Shown here piece by piece: positions 16,868-24,898 of a stretch of 64,000 nt of DNA. The stretch lies in the NCBI GenBank assembly GCA_004557825.1, contig SFFL01000007.1, positions 1 through 64,000 of the forward strand, read 5' to 3'. Both the position numbers and the translations under genes were made by a program. The stretch's first letter is position 1, and every line of letters starts with the position of its first letter. Below the pieces are notes generated by a model. That model saw only the letters and a program-made list of their open reading frames with translations. It did not search any database and was not told the DNA's origin. This DNA comes from Bacteroidales bacterium (lineage in GTDB: Bacteria; Bacteroidota; Bacteroidia; Bacteroidales; Muribaculaceae).

Positions 16868-17497
16868 TTAGTGCTCGATGCGGCGGAAGGCGTTGGCGAA
16901 GGGTAGCAGGTGGGTGTAGAGTGCGTGTAGCGGCAGCCCCATTACATTGTAATAGTCGCCGCGGATGGCTTTGATGCCGATGTAGCCTATCCATTCCTGG
17001 ATGCCGTAGGCTCCGGCCTTGTCGAGCGGCATAAAGGTGTCGACATAATAGTCGATTTCCTCCAGGGTGAGCGGGGCGAAGTCTACCTCTGTCAGCTCGG
17101 AGAATGTGACCATCCTCTTGTTTGTGGCCAGGGTTACGCCGGTGACCACTTCGTGGGTGTGGCCCGATAGCAGCCGCAGCATCCGGGCCGCATCGGAGGC
17201 GTCGGTGGGTTTGCCCAGCACTTCGCCACGATTTATCACCACGGTATCGGCGGTGAGCAGAATCTCGCCATCTTTCAGGTCGCAGATGTAGGGGTGAGCC
17301 TTTTTGCGCGATATATAAGCGGGCACCTCACGCGGATTGATTTTTGCAGGATAACTTTCACTTACCTCTTTCAGGGGAAGTATTTCCACCTCCACATCGA
17401 GATGTCCCAGCAATTCGCGCCTGCGCGGCGAATGAGATGCAAGGAGTATACGGCAATTGCCCAGCGGTGGAAAGATATGTTTATCGTTTTGTGCCAT
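16868..17497 (-). CDS. maf: Maf-family nucleoside triphosphate pyrophosphatase
   Basis: Maf proteins hydrolyse non-canonical or dTTP/UTP nucleotides to monophosphates and have been linked to division arrest. From the ATG at 17497 the product is 209 residues. It shows the N-terminal motif ILLASHSPRRRELL, the acidic active-site motif LTADTVV, and the C-terminal AGAYGIQEW with GDYYNVMGLPL. The frame is open a further 37 codons upstream, but that part is low-complexity Ser/Pro and not conserved in the family. It is last in a row of four minus-strand genes after the KdsC-like gene, 77 bases apart. Confidence 0.93.
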   Translation of the reverse strand: MAQNDKHIFPPLGNCRILLASHSPRRRELLGHLDVEVEILPLKEVSESYPAKINPREVPAYISRKKAHPYICDLKDGEILLTADTVVINRGEVLGKPTDASDAARMLRLLSGHTHEVVTGVTLATNKRMVTFSELTEVDFAPLTLEEIDYYVDTFMPLDKAGAYGIQEWIGYIGIKAIRGDYYNVMGLPLHALYTHLLPFANAFRRIEH

Positions 17498-17574
17498 AGG
17501 GGAAAGAATGAAAGAGAGGGAGGAAGTGGACTGAAAGAGAGAGCGATGCGGTGAAGAGGTGGAGTGTGGATGGT

Positions 17575-18099
17575 TTACCAGCCGAAAGCCTTGTCGGACA
17601 GTGCCCACTTGCCCTGCGCGCGCATAATCTGTTCAAGTATGTCACGGGCTACACCGAGGCCTCCGGCTACCGGAGAAATATATCCGGCGATTTCGAGAAT
17701 GTCGGGCACCGCATCGGCCGGAGCAACTGAAAGTCCGGCAAATTTCATACATTCATAGTCGGGGATGTCGTCGCCTACATAGCAGACTTCCTCGGCGGAG
17801 AGGTTGTGCTGCTGCATCCATTGCCGGAGCACGGGCAGCTTCATTCCGGCGCCGCTGAAAATCTCCTTTATGCCCAGACCGCGATAGCGCTCCTCGATGC
17901 CGGGCGACACGGCGCCGGTGATTATCGTGACGGCAAGGCCTTGCTTCACGGCAAACTGCAGAGCATAACCATCTTTGGTGTTGACGGTGCGTCGCGGCAC
18001 ACCATTGTCGCCCAGAGGAATAGTGGATGTCGACAGTACGCCGTCCACATCAAAGGCGATACCTTTTATCTTAGTAAGGTCGTAAGCGGTTTTGCTCAT
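17575..18099 (-). CDS. kdsC: KdsC-like HAD phosphatase (3-deoxy-manno-octulosonate 8-phosphatase type)
   Basis: The 174-residue protein is a small capless HAD phosphatase. Motif I is DVDGVLST, with the nucleophile pair Asp17 and Asp19; later motifs are ITG, a conserved Lys, and DDIPDYECM with the metal-binding acids. This pattern and size fit KdsC, which releases Kdo from Kdo 8-phosphate for lipid A core synthesis. Homologues of the YrbI type are hard to separate from other C0-class HAD phosphatases by eye, so the substrate is inferred. It lies between the DUF2520 gene and maf. Confidence 0.85.
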   Translation of the reverse strand: MSKTAYDLTKIKGIAFDVDGVLSTSTIPLGDNGVPRRTVNTKDGYALQFAVKQGLAVTIITGAVSPGIEERYRGLGIKEIFSGAGMKLPVLRQWMQQHNLSAEEVCYVGDDIPDYECMKFAGLSVAPADAVPDILEIAGYISPVAGGLGVARDILEQIMRAQGKWALSDKAFGW

Positions 18100-18130
18100 A
18101 TATTTCAGTTTGAGGTTTTCTTTGGGAAAA

Positions 18131-18937
18131 TCAATTTACGGGTTTCTTCGGGTCAAGACCGTAAAGCTCCAGGATGCGGGCGGTGAGGTGCTCGTAGTCG
18201 GCTCGTTTGGCTCCGCTGAGTTTCGAGAGGTGAAAGTCTATGACATTGCCGTCGTTGCGCCGGGCCGGACCGGTCATAGCGTCGCGCGGCGACATCGTGC
18301 GCAGTTTGTCGAGTTGTGCCTGGATGAGGGGAAGAAAGTAAGTGACATCAAGCCCCTGCTCGCGAAGGAGTTCGTCGGCATCCACCCACATCATATTGGC
18401 AAAATTGCAGGCGAACACTGCCGCCACGTGGATGCTTTGCCGGATGCTGTCGTCGACGATTTTCACGCGCTCGGATAGGGTAGAGGCGAGAGCGCAGAGA
18501 GTGTCGGCCGTGGCCTTGTCGCAGCCCGAAATCATCATCGGCACCTGCCGCAGGTCAACCGGAATGTCGCGTGTAAAGGTCTGCAGGGGATAAAACACGC
18601 CATAGCGACTCTTCCTGCCGGCAAAGACGGTCTGCGGCACCGACCCGGAGGTGTGTACCCAGATGCCGGGGAAGTCGGGCGTGGATTCCACGACCGAGAC
18701 TATGGAGCTGTCGCTGACGCTGATAAGGTAAAGGTCGCAGTCGGGACGAAGCAGCGAAGGAGAGGTGATGGGTGCGCAGATGTCGTTGTGATAGAAACTG
18801 TTGATTTTCTCTGCGAGAAGGGCAGAAGACTCTTCCGTGCGCGACATTATCTGCACTACTTCGGCTTCGCGGGCCAGTGCAAGTGCAAGGTGTGTGGCCA
18901 CATTCCCGGCTCCGATTACCGCTATCTTCATTGCCAT
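18131..18937 (-). CDS. DUF2520 Rossmann-fold protein (ProC/F420-reductase-like)
   Basis: The 268-residue protein opens with a Rossmann dinucleotide motif (IAVIGAGNVATHLALAL). Its C-terminal helical domain contains the DUF2520 signature (SIHVAAVFACNFANMMW). The fold resembles pyrroline-5-carboxylate and F420-dependent reductases, but no substrate is known for this family. Two ATGs three codons apart are possible (18937 or 18931); the second places the first beta strand directly at the N-terminus. It is flanked by the nitroreductase and kdsC genes on the same strand. The region of its start codon is half of a 29-bp tandem duplication. Confidence 0.85.
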   Translation of the reverse strand: MAMKIAVIGAGNVATHLALALAREAEVVQIMSRTEESSALLAEKINSFYHNDICAPITSPSLLRPDCDLYLISVSDSSIVSVVESTPDFPGIWVHTSGSVPQTVFAGRKSRYGVFYPLQTFTRDIPVDLRQVPMMISGCDKATADTLCALASTLSERVKIVDDSIRQSIHVAAVFACNFANMMWVDADELLREQGLDVTYFLPLIQAQLDKLRTMSPRDAMTGPARRNDGNVIDFHLSKLSGAKRADYEHLTARILELYGLDPKKPVN

Positions 18938-18974
18938 TTACCGAATACCGCTATTATTATTGCCATTTACCGAT
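18917..18974 (-). repeat. 29-bp tandem duplication joining two genes
   Basis: 18917-18945 and 18946-18974 are two 29-bp copies identical at 25 positions, including a perfect 15-base core. One copy encodes the first codons of the DUF2520 gene (MAMKIAV). The other encodes the end of the nitroreductase (IGKWQ and stop). Confidence 0.85.
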
Positions 18975-19487
18975 ATGGACTTTCTCCCAAAGGAGTTTTT
19001 CGGTGTTGATGGGTTTGCGTTCTTCGTCTTTATGACCGACGGTAATAATGCAGGGCACGCCGAATTCCTCGGGAATGCCGAGTACTTGCCGAACATATTC
19101 TTCCGAGGGTTCGCCATCGGCACGGAAACGCTCGCGCACTTCCACCCAGCAGCTACCCAGACCCAAGTCGGCGGCCTGCAGCTGCATCAGCATAGCAGCA
19201 ATGCTCGCATCTTCCACCCAAACATCGCTTTTGGTTGTATCAGCGGTGACCACAATGGCCAAAGGAGCGGTGAGCAGACTGGTGGCGTAAGCCGGTTTGC
19301 ACTGACTGAGTTCGGCCAGTACAGCCTTGTCTTCGACGACAACGAACTGCCAGGGGCGGACGCTCTTCGACGACGGAGCCATAAGTGCGGCTTCAAGAAT
19401 CAGACGCACGTGCTGAGGGTCGACGGGCTCGGATGTATATCGCCTGATGCTGCGGCGATTGATGAGAAGATCGTAGAAGCTATCCAT
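18957..19487 (-). CDS. Nitroreductase family flavoprotein
   Basis: The 176-residue protein belongs to the FMN-dependent nitroreductase fold. It has the N-terminal motif RRSIRRYTSEPV that contacts the FMN phosphate, APSSKSVRPWQFVVV, and a C-terminal GVPCIITVGHKDEE segment with a basic residue near the flavin. Family members use NAD(P)H to reduce quinones, nitro compounds or other electrophiles; the true substrate cannot be told. It appears to be the first gene of a four-gene row (nitroreductase, DUF2520, kdsC, maf). Its last five codons arise from the 29-bp duplication shared with the next gene. Confidence 0.9.
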   Translation of the reverse strand: MDSFYDLLINRRSIRRYTSEPVDPQHVRLILEAALMAPSSKSVRPWQFVVVEDKAVLAELSQCKPAYATSLLTAPLAIVVTADTTKSDVWVEDASIAAMLMQLQAADLGLGSCWVEVRERFRADGEPSEEYVRQVLGIPEEFGVPCIITVGHKDEERKPINTEKLLWEKVHIGKWQ

Positions 19488-19575
19488 TATATTTTGATTG
19501 ACTGAATGTAATAAGGTATATTGTGCAGATTGAGGAGGAGATGACGCAAACGAATGAAGCCGATTTTTTGCCTAA

Positions 19576-20691
19576 TCAGCGACGGCAAATCCAGGCACCT
19601 GCTACTCCGAGCTTTGCTTTTTGAGCGGAGGCATCATCGTAGCTTTCCGAGGTGGCTCCATAAACGCGGAACTTTCCATCCTGCGGAAGTATGCCGAGAT
19701 TGCGGCCCGGATGTTCTGCGATATAGCGGTGGGCGAGTTCTTCGGTGGGGAGCGATGCCACAATTACGCAGAAGGCATCGTTCTCGTTGAAGCGGATGGA
19801 GGTGGGCTTGGATGGAATTTCCTTTTTAGCTACCGGCTTTTCAGCGGTTTGCGCAAGCGATTTTTCAGCGGTCAGTGCGGCCGGCTGTTCAGCGGTAGTG
19901 GCTGTAGATTGTTCAGTGGTAGTAACTACATTCTCTACTGCATCTGTGGCAGCAGGAATGTCCTCGGCATCAGTGGCGCTTTCGGCGGAGATTGTCTGAG
20001 AGTTTTCGGCGGGTTTAACCGCTGTTTCCACAGGCGCAATCGAGGCCTTGACCGGCTCGTCGCTTACATATATCGGATTCCAGAAGAAAAGGGCGAGCGT
20101 GAGCAGAAGGGCCACCGAAGCGGCAATATCCACAGCAATGCGGGCGAAGCTGCGGCGGCTCGGACGCGTGGTGGGTTCGGCGCTGTCGGGCATATCGCCG
20201 TCGGGTGTATGTGCTTCGATAGCGGGAAGAATTACCGGTTCGGAGGTGTTGTTTACATCGCGGTTCGATACGATGCCGCGCAACTTGATGGGCTTCAGCC
20301 CGAAATAAGTGAAATCCCAGCGGGCTACGTCGGCCGGTTCAAAGGTTATTGTGCCCGATTCTGTGGCGTTGAGGAAGCCGAGGCGCCCGAGAGGAATACG
20401 CCCGTATTCCATAAGTTGCGCCCGGAGGCTTGCGATATCGTCGGCCACCATATCGCGGGCTACTTCAAACGATACACCCGATTTTCGGCTTACAGATGAT
20501 TCCAGCAGCCCGTCGCTTTCCGAAAGAGCGGCGTTGAAAGCCAGTTGCCGCGACGGCGGAAGCATCAAATATTCATCGGCAGGAGCAAAACGTGCAGCCT
20601 GATACCGAACCAAAATGGCGCCGATGCCCGGCAGCGTCACGCAGTCGTGCCGCAGCAGCAGGTATTCCAGATGTTCGATAACGAGGCTCAT
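19576..20691 (-). CDS. Membrane protein with N-terminal HU-like domains and C-terminal SPOR domain
   Basis: From the ATG at 20691 the product has 371 residues; the open frame runs 36 codons further up but lacks conservation cues and crosses the predicted promoter. The first 140 residues (IEHLEYLLLRHDCVTLPGIGAIL and on, as two lobes) resemble the paired HU-like domains found before SPOR domains in Bacteroidetes. One transmembrane helix lies at about 183-203. An Ala/Thr/Glu-rich periplasmic spacer with TAEQPAALTAEKS-like repeats spans about 225-300. The final 70 residues (FCVIVASLP to GAWICRR) form a SPOR domain, which binds denuded peptidoglycan at division sites. The cytoplasmic HU part may contact DNA or protein. 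A link between nucleoid and septum is inference. Confidence 0.8.
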   Translation of the reverse strand: MSLVIEHLEYLLLRHDCVTLPGIGAILVRYQAARFAPADEYLMLPPSRQLAFNAALSESDGLLESSVSRKSGVSFEVARDMVADDIASLRAQLMEYGRIPLGRLGFLNATESGTITFEPADVARWDFTYFGLKPIKLRGIVSNRDVNNTSEPVILPAIEAHTPDGDMPDSAEPTTRPSRRSFARIAVDIAASVALLLTLALFFWNPIYVSDEPVKASIAPVETAVKPAENSQTISAESATDAEDIPAATDAVENVVTTTEQSTATTAEQPAALTAEKSLAQTAEKPVAKKEIPSKPTSIRFNENDAFCVIVASLPTEELAHRYIAEHPGRNLGILPQDGKFRVYGATSESYDDASAQKAKLGVAGAWICRR

Positions 20692-20736
20692 AGCGCTTAA
20701 TTGGTGAGAATCAGGTTTATGCGACGAAAAGTGGTG

Positions 20737-20756
20737 CGACAGGGATCTGCCTGTCG
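20737..20756 (-). other. Hairpin in the 5' leader of the HU/SPOR gene
   Basis: A perfect 7-bp inverted repeat (CGACAGG at 20737-20743, CCTGTCG at 20750-20756) lies between the predicted promoter and the start codon. It could affect leader stability or be a protein-binding site. Confidence 0.4.
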
Positions 20757-20769
20757 TGGAAACTATCTG

Positions 20770-20799
20770 CAAAGTTAACGATTTCTGCGATACACACAA
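20770..20799 (-). promoter_or_regulatory. Bacteroidetes-type promoter of the HU/SPOR gene
   Basis: On the minus strand, TTG (20797-20799), 19 bases, then TAACTTTG (20770-20777). It lies 79 bases before the ATG at 20691, which supports that start. Confidence 0.7.
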
Positions 20800-20833
20800 G
20801 TAAAAAATGGCGTAAATTTTGCCCGATGTTAAT

Positions 20834-20871
20834 AAAAAAAGCCCTCCTCCGAAAAATATAGGGAAGAGGGC
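20834..20871 (-). terminator. Terminator of the 20.9-kb lipoprotein gene
   Basis: On the minus strand GCCCTCTTCC pairs with GGAGGAGGGC (one mismatch), followed by seven T. It separates the lipoprotein gene from the HU/SPOR promoter. Confidence 0.85.
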
Positions 20872-20893
20872 ATTGTATAGTTTGCTGCGGAGA

Positions 20894-21277
20894 TTAATTC
20901 AGGGCAACGGCTGCGGAGTCGGCCGGGTCGGGTGAAACCGGAGCGTCGGCACACAGCTCAGCATCAAGAGGCATCGGCGTCTGTGCCAAGCGGTTGTAGG
21001 TGTTGGTCAGAGCCGTCTGAATCTCTATCGAAAGAGCCTCAAGTTCGGCTTTCTGGGTTTCATTGAGTTTGATGCCGAGCTGCTGAAATTCAGCGGCTTT
21101 CGCAGCGATGGTGTCGAGCCGGGCGGCGTAAGAGGCGGCTGATGAGATTGTGTCGATTGCGGCGGGCTGAGCCTTCAGAGAAGCTACGTAGGCATCATAT
21201 TCTTCGTGGCCGGAGCAGGAGGAGAATGCTGTGACAGCTATTGCAGCGGCTCCAAGCAGATATAATGGATTTTTCAT
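20894..21277 (-). CDS. Small helical lipoprotein of unknown function
   Basis: The 127-residue protein has a lipoprotein signal (MKNPLYLLGAAAIAVTAFSSC, Cys21). The mature part is about 80 residues of Ala/Leu/Glu-rich helix (AARLDTIAAKAAEFQQLGIKL and on), probably coiled coil, with a Pro/Asp-rich tail. I do not recognise a family. It lies 35 bases downstream of the MFS transporter gene on the same strand and ends at a clear terminator, so it may be the second gene of that transcript. Confidence 0.7.
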   Translation of the reverse strand: MKNPLYLLGAAAIAVTAFSSCSGHEEYDAYVASLKAQPAAIDTISSAASYAARLDTIAAKAAEFQQLGIKLNETQKAELEALSIEIQTALTNTYNRLAQTPMPLDAELCADAPVSPDPADSAAVALN

Positions 21278-21312
21278 TGTGTTGTGCGTGTTTTCAGATT
21301 AGCTGTGCGTGT

Positions 21313-23199
21313 TTATTCTGATTTGTGCTCCTTGATGAAAATCACGGCGATGGAGCCAAGGATGAGCGATACACCGGCTACCACCATCATAAGGTTCTGC
21401 GGAGCCAGCTGGTCGGGCTTGCCGAGGAGTGAGAGGATAACACCGCCGAGCAGGGCACCAACAATCTGCGGGATGCAGATTGAGCAGTTGAACAGGCCGA
21501 GGTAAGCGCCGATATTGCCACCCTTTAGGGAGTTGGTGAGGATGGTGAAAGGCCATGCCAGGATGGCAGCCCAGGCGCATCCGATGAGAGCGAAGGAGAT
21601 AAACAGCAGGTAGGGGTCGGTAAGATAGCCCGAGGAAATCAGACCGGCGGCTCCGAGCAGGAGGCTCAGCGAGTAAGAGAATTTGCGATTGCGGAACTGC
21701 GGAAGCACTATGGCCCAGAGCACAGAACCGATGGCCTGGATGGCGAAGAGGATGCCTACCCAGTTGCCGGCGTCGTTATACTCTGCTGACTCGGTGTTGA
21801 GCACAACCGATTTCTCCAGGCGTGCTGCCTTGGGATCGGAAAGAGTGGCCCTGGAAGTGCCGTCGAGGAAAAGTTCGCCCGAATGCGGGTCGTGGGTGCA
21901 GATGTCGGCAAGGGTCAGTTCGGTCGGTCCGGCCATACGCGAGAGGTAGTCGACCATCCGGAAGGTGGTGGTGAAAATTCGTTTGCCGTCGACAATCACA
22001 GCGCCGTCGAGCGTGTTGATGTCCTTGTTGAAGTCGAACGATGCGACGCCATTGACCGAAGCGATAAGACCGTCGGTGGCTACGGGTGAGAGAATCTCAA
22101 CACCCTGAGCCGGAGCCTGGACATTCAGACCGCCGTTCTTGATATCGACAGCCTCCACATGAGTGTCGGGCATAGCGATGGTGCGACCGCTGATGAATTT
22201 TCCGTCGGCGGTGATGATGCCGGCCACGCAGGGTTTACCGTGCTCTACGATCACATTGTTATCGGCGTCGAGGATATATTTGGCGGAGAAAGTTTCGGCG
22301 GTTTTACCATCGGGCGAGAGCTGTGAGATACCGGTTACGGTGAAAGTCTCGGGGCAGCCGAAAGCGTTCTTGGCGATAGTGCCGTTGGTGTAGGTCCACA
22401 TAAAGAGGAAGGCAAACCAGCTGAAGAACTGCACCAGTCCGACGGTCCAGAATGTTGATGGGGCGTTGACAAGGAGTTTGAGCAGGTTGGTCTTCTCCTT
22501 TTTCTTTCCAGAGTCCTCGCTGTCGGCAATGCCGTTGTATTCGTTATAAAGCTTCGGTGGCCATTCCTTGATTTTCACGAGTGAGTAAATCACGCAGGCC
22601 AGCAGGATTACTGCGCCGAAATAAAATGAGAAGACTACCGTCTGCGGAATCACGCCGGCGGCGGCTGTGTTGCGGAAACCAATCCAGGTAAGCAGGAAGG
22701 GGAAAATGTAGCCCACGATTGATCCGGCGTTGCAGAGGAAACTCTGGATGGAGTAGGCCAGACCCTTCTGTTTTTCGTTGACCATATCGCCCACCAGCAT
22801 CTTGAAGGGCTGCATAGCCATATTGATGGAGGTGTCGAGGAGCATCAGCGCCGCCAAGCCGATAAGGATGGCCGATGATACGGTCAGCCCGAAGCTGCCG
22901 GCGTTGGGGAGCAGGCACATCACAATTACGGCAATCACAGCACCTACAATCAGATAGGGCAGACGTCGGCCGATGCGGGTCCAGGTTTTGTCGGAAGCAG
23001 TGCCTACGATGGGCTGAACCACCAGACCCATCAGCGGGGGAAGAATCCAGAAGTAGCTGAGGTCGTGTGGGTCGGCGCCAAGTGTGGCAAAGATGCGGCT
23101 CACATTGGCGCTCTGCAGTGCATAGGCAATCTGCACACCGAAGAATCCGAAACTCAGATTCCAAAGTTTCCAGAAACTTAAATCCGGTTTAGTTTTCAT
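21313..23199 (-). CDS. MFS transporter (SLC45/GPH sugar type) with a large inserted domain
   Basis: The 628-residue protein is a 12-helix major facilitator whose N-terminal half (LSFGFFGVQIAYALQ, PLMGLVVQPIVGTASDKTW, GRRLPYLIVG) matches Bacteroidetes transporters of the SLC45 or sucrose/maltose symporter type. Helix 7 ends near residue 275 (FAFLFMWTYTNGTIA) and helix 8 begins near 478 (GNWVGILFAIQ). Between them lie about 190 residues of beta-rich polar sequence, where relatives usually have some 20. With the N-terminus inside, this loop faces the periplasm. The transported sugar cannot be told. The gene follows nfo in the same direction after a 147-base gap containing a dispersed repeat. Confidence 0.85.
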   Translation of the reverse strand: MKTKPDLSFWKLWNLSFGFFGVQIAYALQSANVSRIFATLGADPHDLSYFWILPPLMGLVVQPIVGTASDKTWTRIGRRLPYLIVGAVIAVIVMCLLPNAGSFGLTVSSAILIGLAALMLLDTSINMAMQPFKMLVGDMVNEKQKGLAYSIQSFLCNAGSIVGYIFPFLLTWIGFRNTAAAGVIPQTVVFSFYFGAVILLACVIYSLVKIKEWPPKLYNEYNGIADSEDSGKKKEKTNLLKLLVNAPSTFWTVGLVQFFSWFAFLFMWTYTNGTIAKNAFGCPETFTVTGISQLSPDGKTAETFSAKYILDADNNVIVEHGKPCVAGIITADGKFISGRTIAMPDTHVEAVDIKNGGLNVQAPAQGVEILSPVATDGLIASVNGVASFDFNKDINTLDGAVIVDGKRIFTTTFRMVDYLSRMAGPTELTLADICTHDPHSGELFLDGTSRATLSDPKAARLEKSVVLNTESAEYNDAGNWVGILFAIQAIGSVLWAIVLPQFRNRKFSYSLSLLLGAAGLISSGYLTDPYLLFISFALIGCAWAAILAWPFTILTNSLKGGNIGAYLGLFNCSICIPQIVGALLGGVILSLLGKPDQLAPQNLMMVVAGVSLILGSIAVIFIKEHKSE

Positions 23200-23273
23200 G
23201 ATAAAGGAAAAATGAATGTAAGAAAATATAAAGGTACGAGGTAAGAGTTAATAGGTGCGAGAGAGGGAGAGAG

Positions 23274-23346
23274 GAGTTCTTAGTGCTGAGAGCTTAGATT
23301 TCAGTTCTTAGAGCTGAGATTTTAGGTCTGAGAGCTTAGATTTTAG
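23274..23346 (+). repeat. CTTAG/CTAAG-rich intergenic repeat, copy 2
   Basis: This is the second copy of the repeat at 7886-7990. It consists of words such as GTTCTTAGTGCTGAG and AGAGCTTAGATTT, and 23274-23298 is the reverse complement of 7963-7987. It lies between nfo and the MFS gene. Relative to the direction of the flanking genes, both copies have the same orientation. Confidence 0.8.
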
Positions 23347-24201
23347 TTATAAAGCGGGGGAGGAGGAGAGTTTGTAGAGGAGGGCGATTTCCTCGGCCCA
23401 TATTTCGGGATTGGGGGTCTCGAGAATCAGAGGGATGTTGTCGAAACGCGTGTCTTTCATCAGCATCTCGAAGAAGGGGAGGCCGAGTTCACCCTGCCCG
23501 AGCGAGGCGTGGCGGTCGATGTGCGAGCCAACACCGCGTTTGGAGTCGTTGAGGTGCATTCCGTAGAGGTAATCGAAGCCGATGATGTCGTCGAAAAGTT
23601 TCCAGGTTTCATCGTAACCGGCCGGGGTGGAGATGTCGTAACCGGCGGCAAATGTGTGGCAGGTGTCGACGCACACGCCGATGCGTGATTTATCGTCGAC
23701 CTGGTCGATGATTTCGGCAAGATGCTCGAAGCGGTGACCCAGGTTGGAGCCTTGACCTGCCGTAGATTCGATTACGGCTACCACATCTTTAGTATCGGAA
23801 AGCACCATATTGATTGATTCGGCTATGCGGGCCAGGCAATCGTGCTCTGACAGGAGGTTGAGATGCGAGCCGGGATGGAAATTCAGACGTGTGAGACCCA
23901 GTTGCTCGCAACGGCGGAATTCGTCGAGGAAAGCGGTGCGCGAAAGTGCAAGCTTCTCCGGGTCGGGTGCGCCAAGGTTGATCAGGAAACTATCGTGAGG
24001 CAGTATATATTGCGGTTCGTATCCGTTGATGCGACAGTTCTCGCGGAATTTTTCCGCCTCTTTGTCGGAGATTGCGGGAGATTTCCAGCGCGAAGGGTTG
24101 CGGGTGAACAGTGCGAAAGCTTTAGCTCCGATAGCAGCGGCTTCAACAGGTGCGTTGGAAACGCCGCCGCTGACAGGCACGTGTGCTCCGATGTATTTCA
24201 T
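23347..24201 (-). CDS. nfo: Endonuclease IV (AP endonuclease)
   Basis: The 284-residue protein is a TIM-barrel apurinic endonuclease for base-excision repair. The zinc ligands and surrounding motifs are visible: ILPHDSFLINLG, NFHPGSH, IESTAGQGSNLG, CVDTCHTFAAGYD, HLNDSK and SHIDRHASLGQGELG. Length is normal for the family. The ATG follows the BACON-like lipoprotein stop by three bases, so the two are almost certainly cotranscribed from the promoter at 24.75 kb. Confidence 0.96.
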   Translation of the reverse strand: MKYIGAHVPVSGGVSNAPVEAAAIGAKAFALFTRNPSRWKSPAISDKEAEKFRENCRINGYEPQYILPHDSFLINLGAPDPEKLALSRTAFLDEFRRCEQLGLTRLNFHPGSHLNLLSEHDCLARIAESINMVLSDTKDVVAVIESTAGQGSNLGHRFEHLAEIIDQVDDKSRIGVCVDTCHTFAAGYDISTPAGYDETWKLFDDIIGFDYLYGMHLNDSKRGVGSHIDRHASLGQGELGLPFFEMLMKDTRFDNIPLILETPNPEIWAEEIALLYKLSSSPAL

Positions 24202-24204
24202 TGC

Positions 24205-24681
24205 TTATTGATTTTTAGATGATTCGGGAGCTTCGGGAGTGCCGGGAGTGGGGTCTTCGCCGCCACCGGCCGGTGAGCCAAGCTGAGTGATGTTAAAAAG
24301 AATGGCATTGCTCACGGAGTTGATTTTCACAATGGCTGAGCGTGATTTCTTGCTCAGGTTGGGCGACATCACAGCCGTAAGCTGTTTGTTGCCGGCAACG
24401 CCTCTGTAGGGCGTGATGACCAGCCAGGACACATCCTTGTCGGCGGCTGCTTCAGATGCCGGGAGAATGTCGGCGCTCCAGTCGCCTGTAGCCACAAAGC
24501 ATATTGCTGACGGCACCATAGCATCGGTGCTGGCGAATGTGATATCGGTGGATGCTCCGGCGGGGAGGGTGACAGAGGGCTGTGCGGGGTCGTCGTTGTC
24601 GTTGCCGCAGGCCGAGAGCAGGGTGGCGGTGGAAAGCAGGCCGGCAATCAGTATGGGGAAATATCTGAAGATTTTACGCAT
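24205..24681 (-). CDS. BACON-like lipoprotein
   Basis: The 158-residue protein has a signal peptide ending in a lipobox (TLLSAC, Cys25), then an Asn/Asp-rich linker. A single Ig-like beta domain follows, with features of BACON modules: GDWSADI, VSWLVITP, and a closing NAILFNITQLG strand. The tail is Gly/Pro/Glu-rich. BACON domains in Bacteroidetes surface proteins often bind carbohydrate or mucin, or act as spacers. A stand-alone one has no assigned role. Being first in a transcript with nfo is probably a chance arrangement. Confidence 0.7.
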   Translation of the reverse strand: MRKIFRYFPILIAGLLSTATLLSACGNDNDDPAQPSVTLPAGASTDITFASTDAMVPSAICFVATGDWSADILPASEAAADKDVSWLVITPYRGVAGNKQLTAVMSPNLSKKSRSAIVKINSVSNAILFNITQLGSPAGGGEDPTPGTPEAPESSKNQ

Positions 24682-24735
24682 AAAGTCGGTGTTTGTTCCC
24701 TGTGAAATGAATTGTCACGGGATGTTTATAGCCTA

Positions 24736-24766
24736 CAAATTTACGAAAAAATCCCGGCCGCGCAAA
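24736..24766 (-). promoter_or_regulatory. Bacteroidetes-type promoter of the BACON lipoprotein-nfo transcript
   Basis: On the minus strand, TTTG (24763-24766), 19 bases, TAAATTTG (24736-24743). It points away from the dCMP deaminase promoter about 100 bases to the right. Confidence 0.7.
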
Positions 24767-24835
24767 ATATTATTCCCGGCTCGGATTTTTTTAAGCAATA
24801 TTGACAAATTCCGGTATGAATAACCGACGAAATAA

Positions 24836-24866
24836 TTGCGAAATCAAGGCAAAATGCGTAACTTTG
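24836..24866 (+). promoter_or_regulatory. Bacteroidetes-type promoter of dCMP deaminase
   Basis: TTG at 24836-24838, 20 bases, TAACTTTG at 24859-24866. It overlaps a possible TTG start of the open frame and so argues for the ATG at 24899. Confidence 0.75.
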
Positions 24867-24898
24867 CAGGCTATTTAAGAAACTGTTCTAAAAAAGGA

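Noticed and set aside
24836..24898. Upstream TTG start of the dCMP deaminase
   Set aside because: The TTG and following bases form the promoter -33 and -7 elements, so they are upstream of the transcript.
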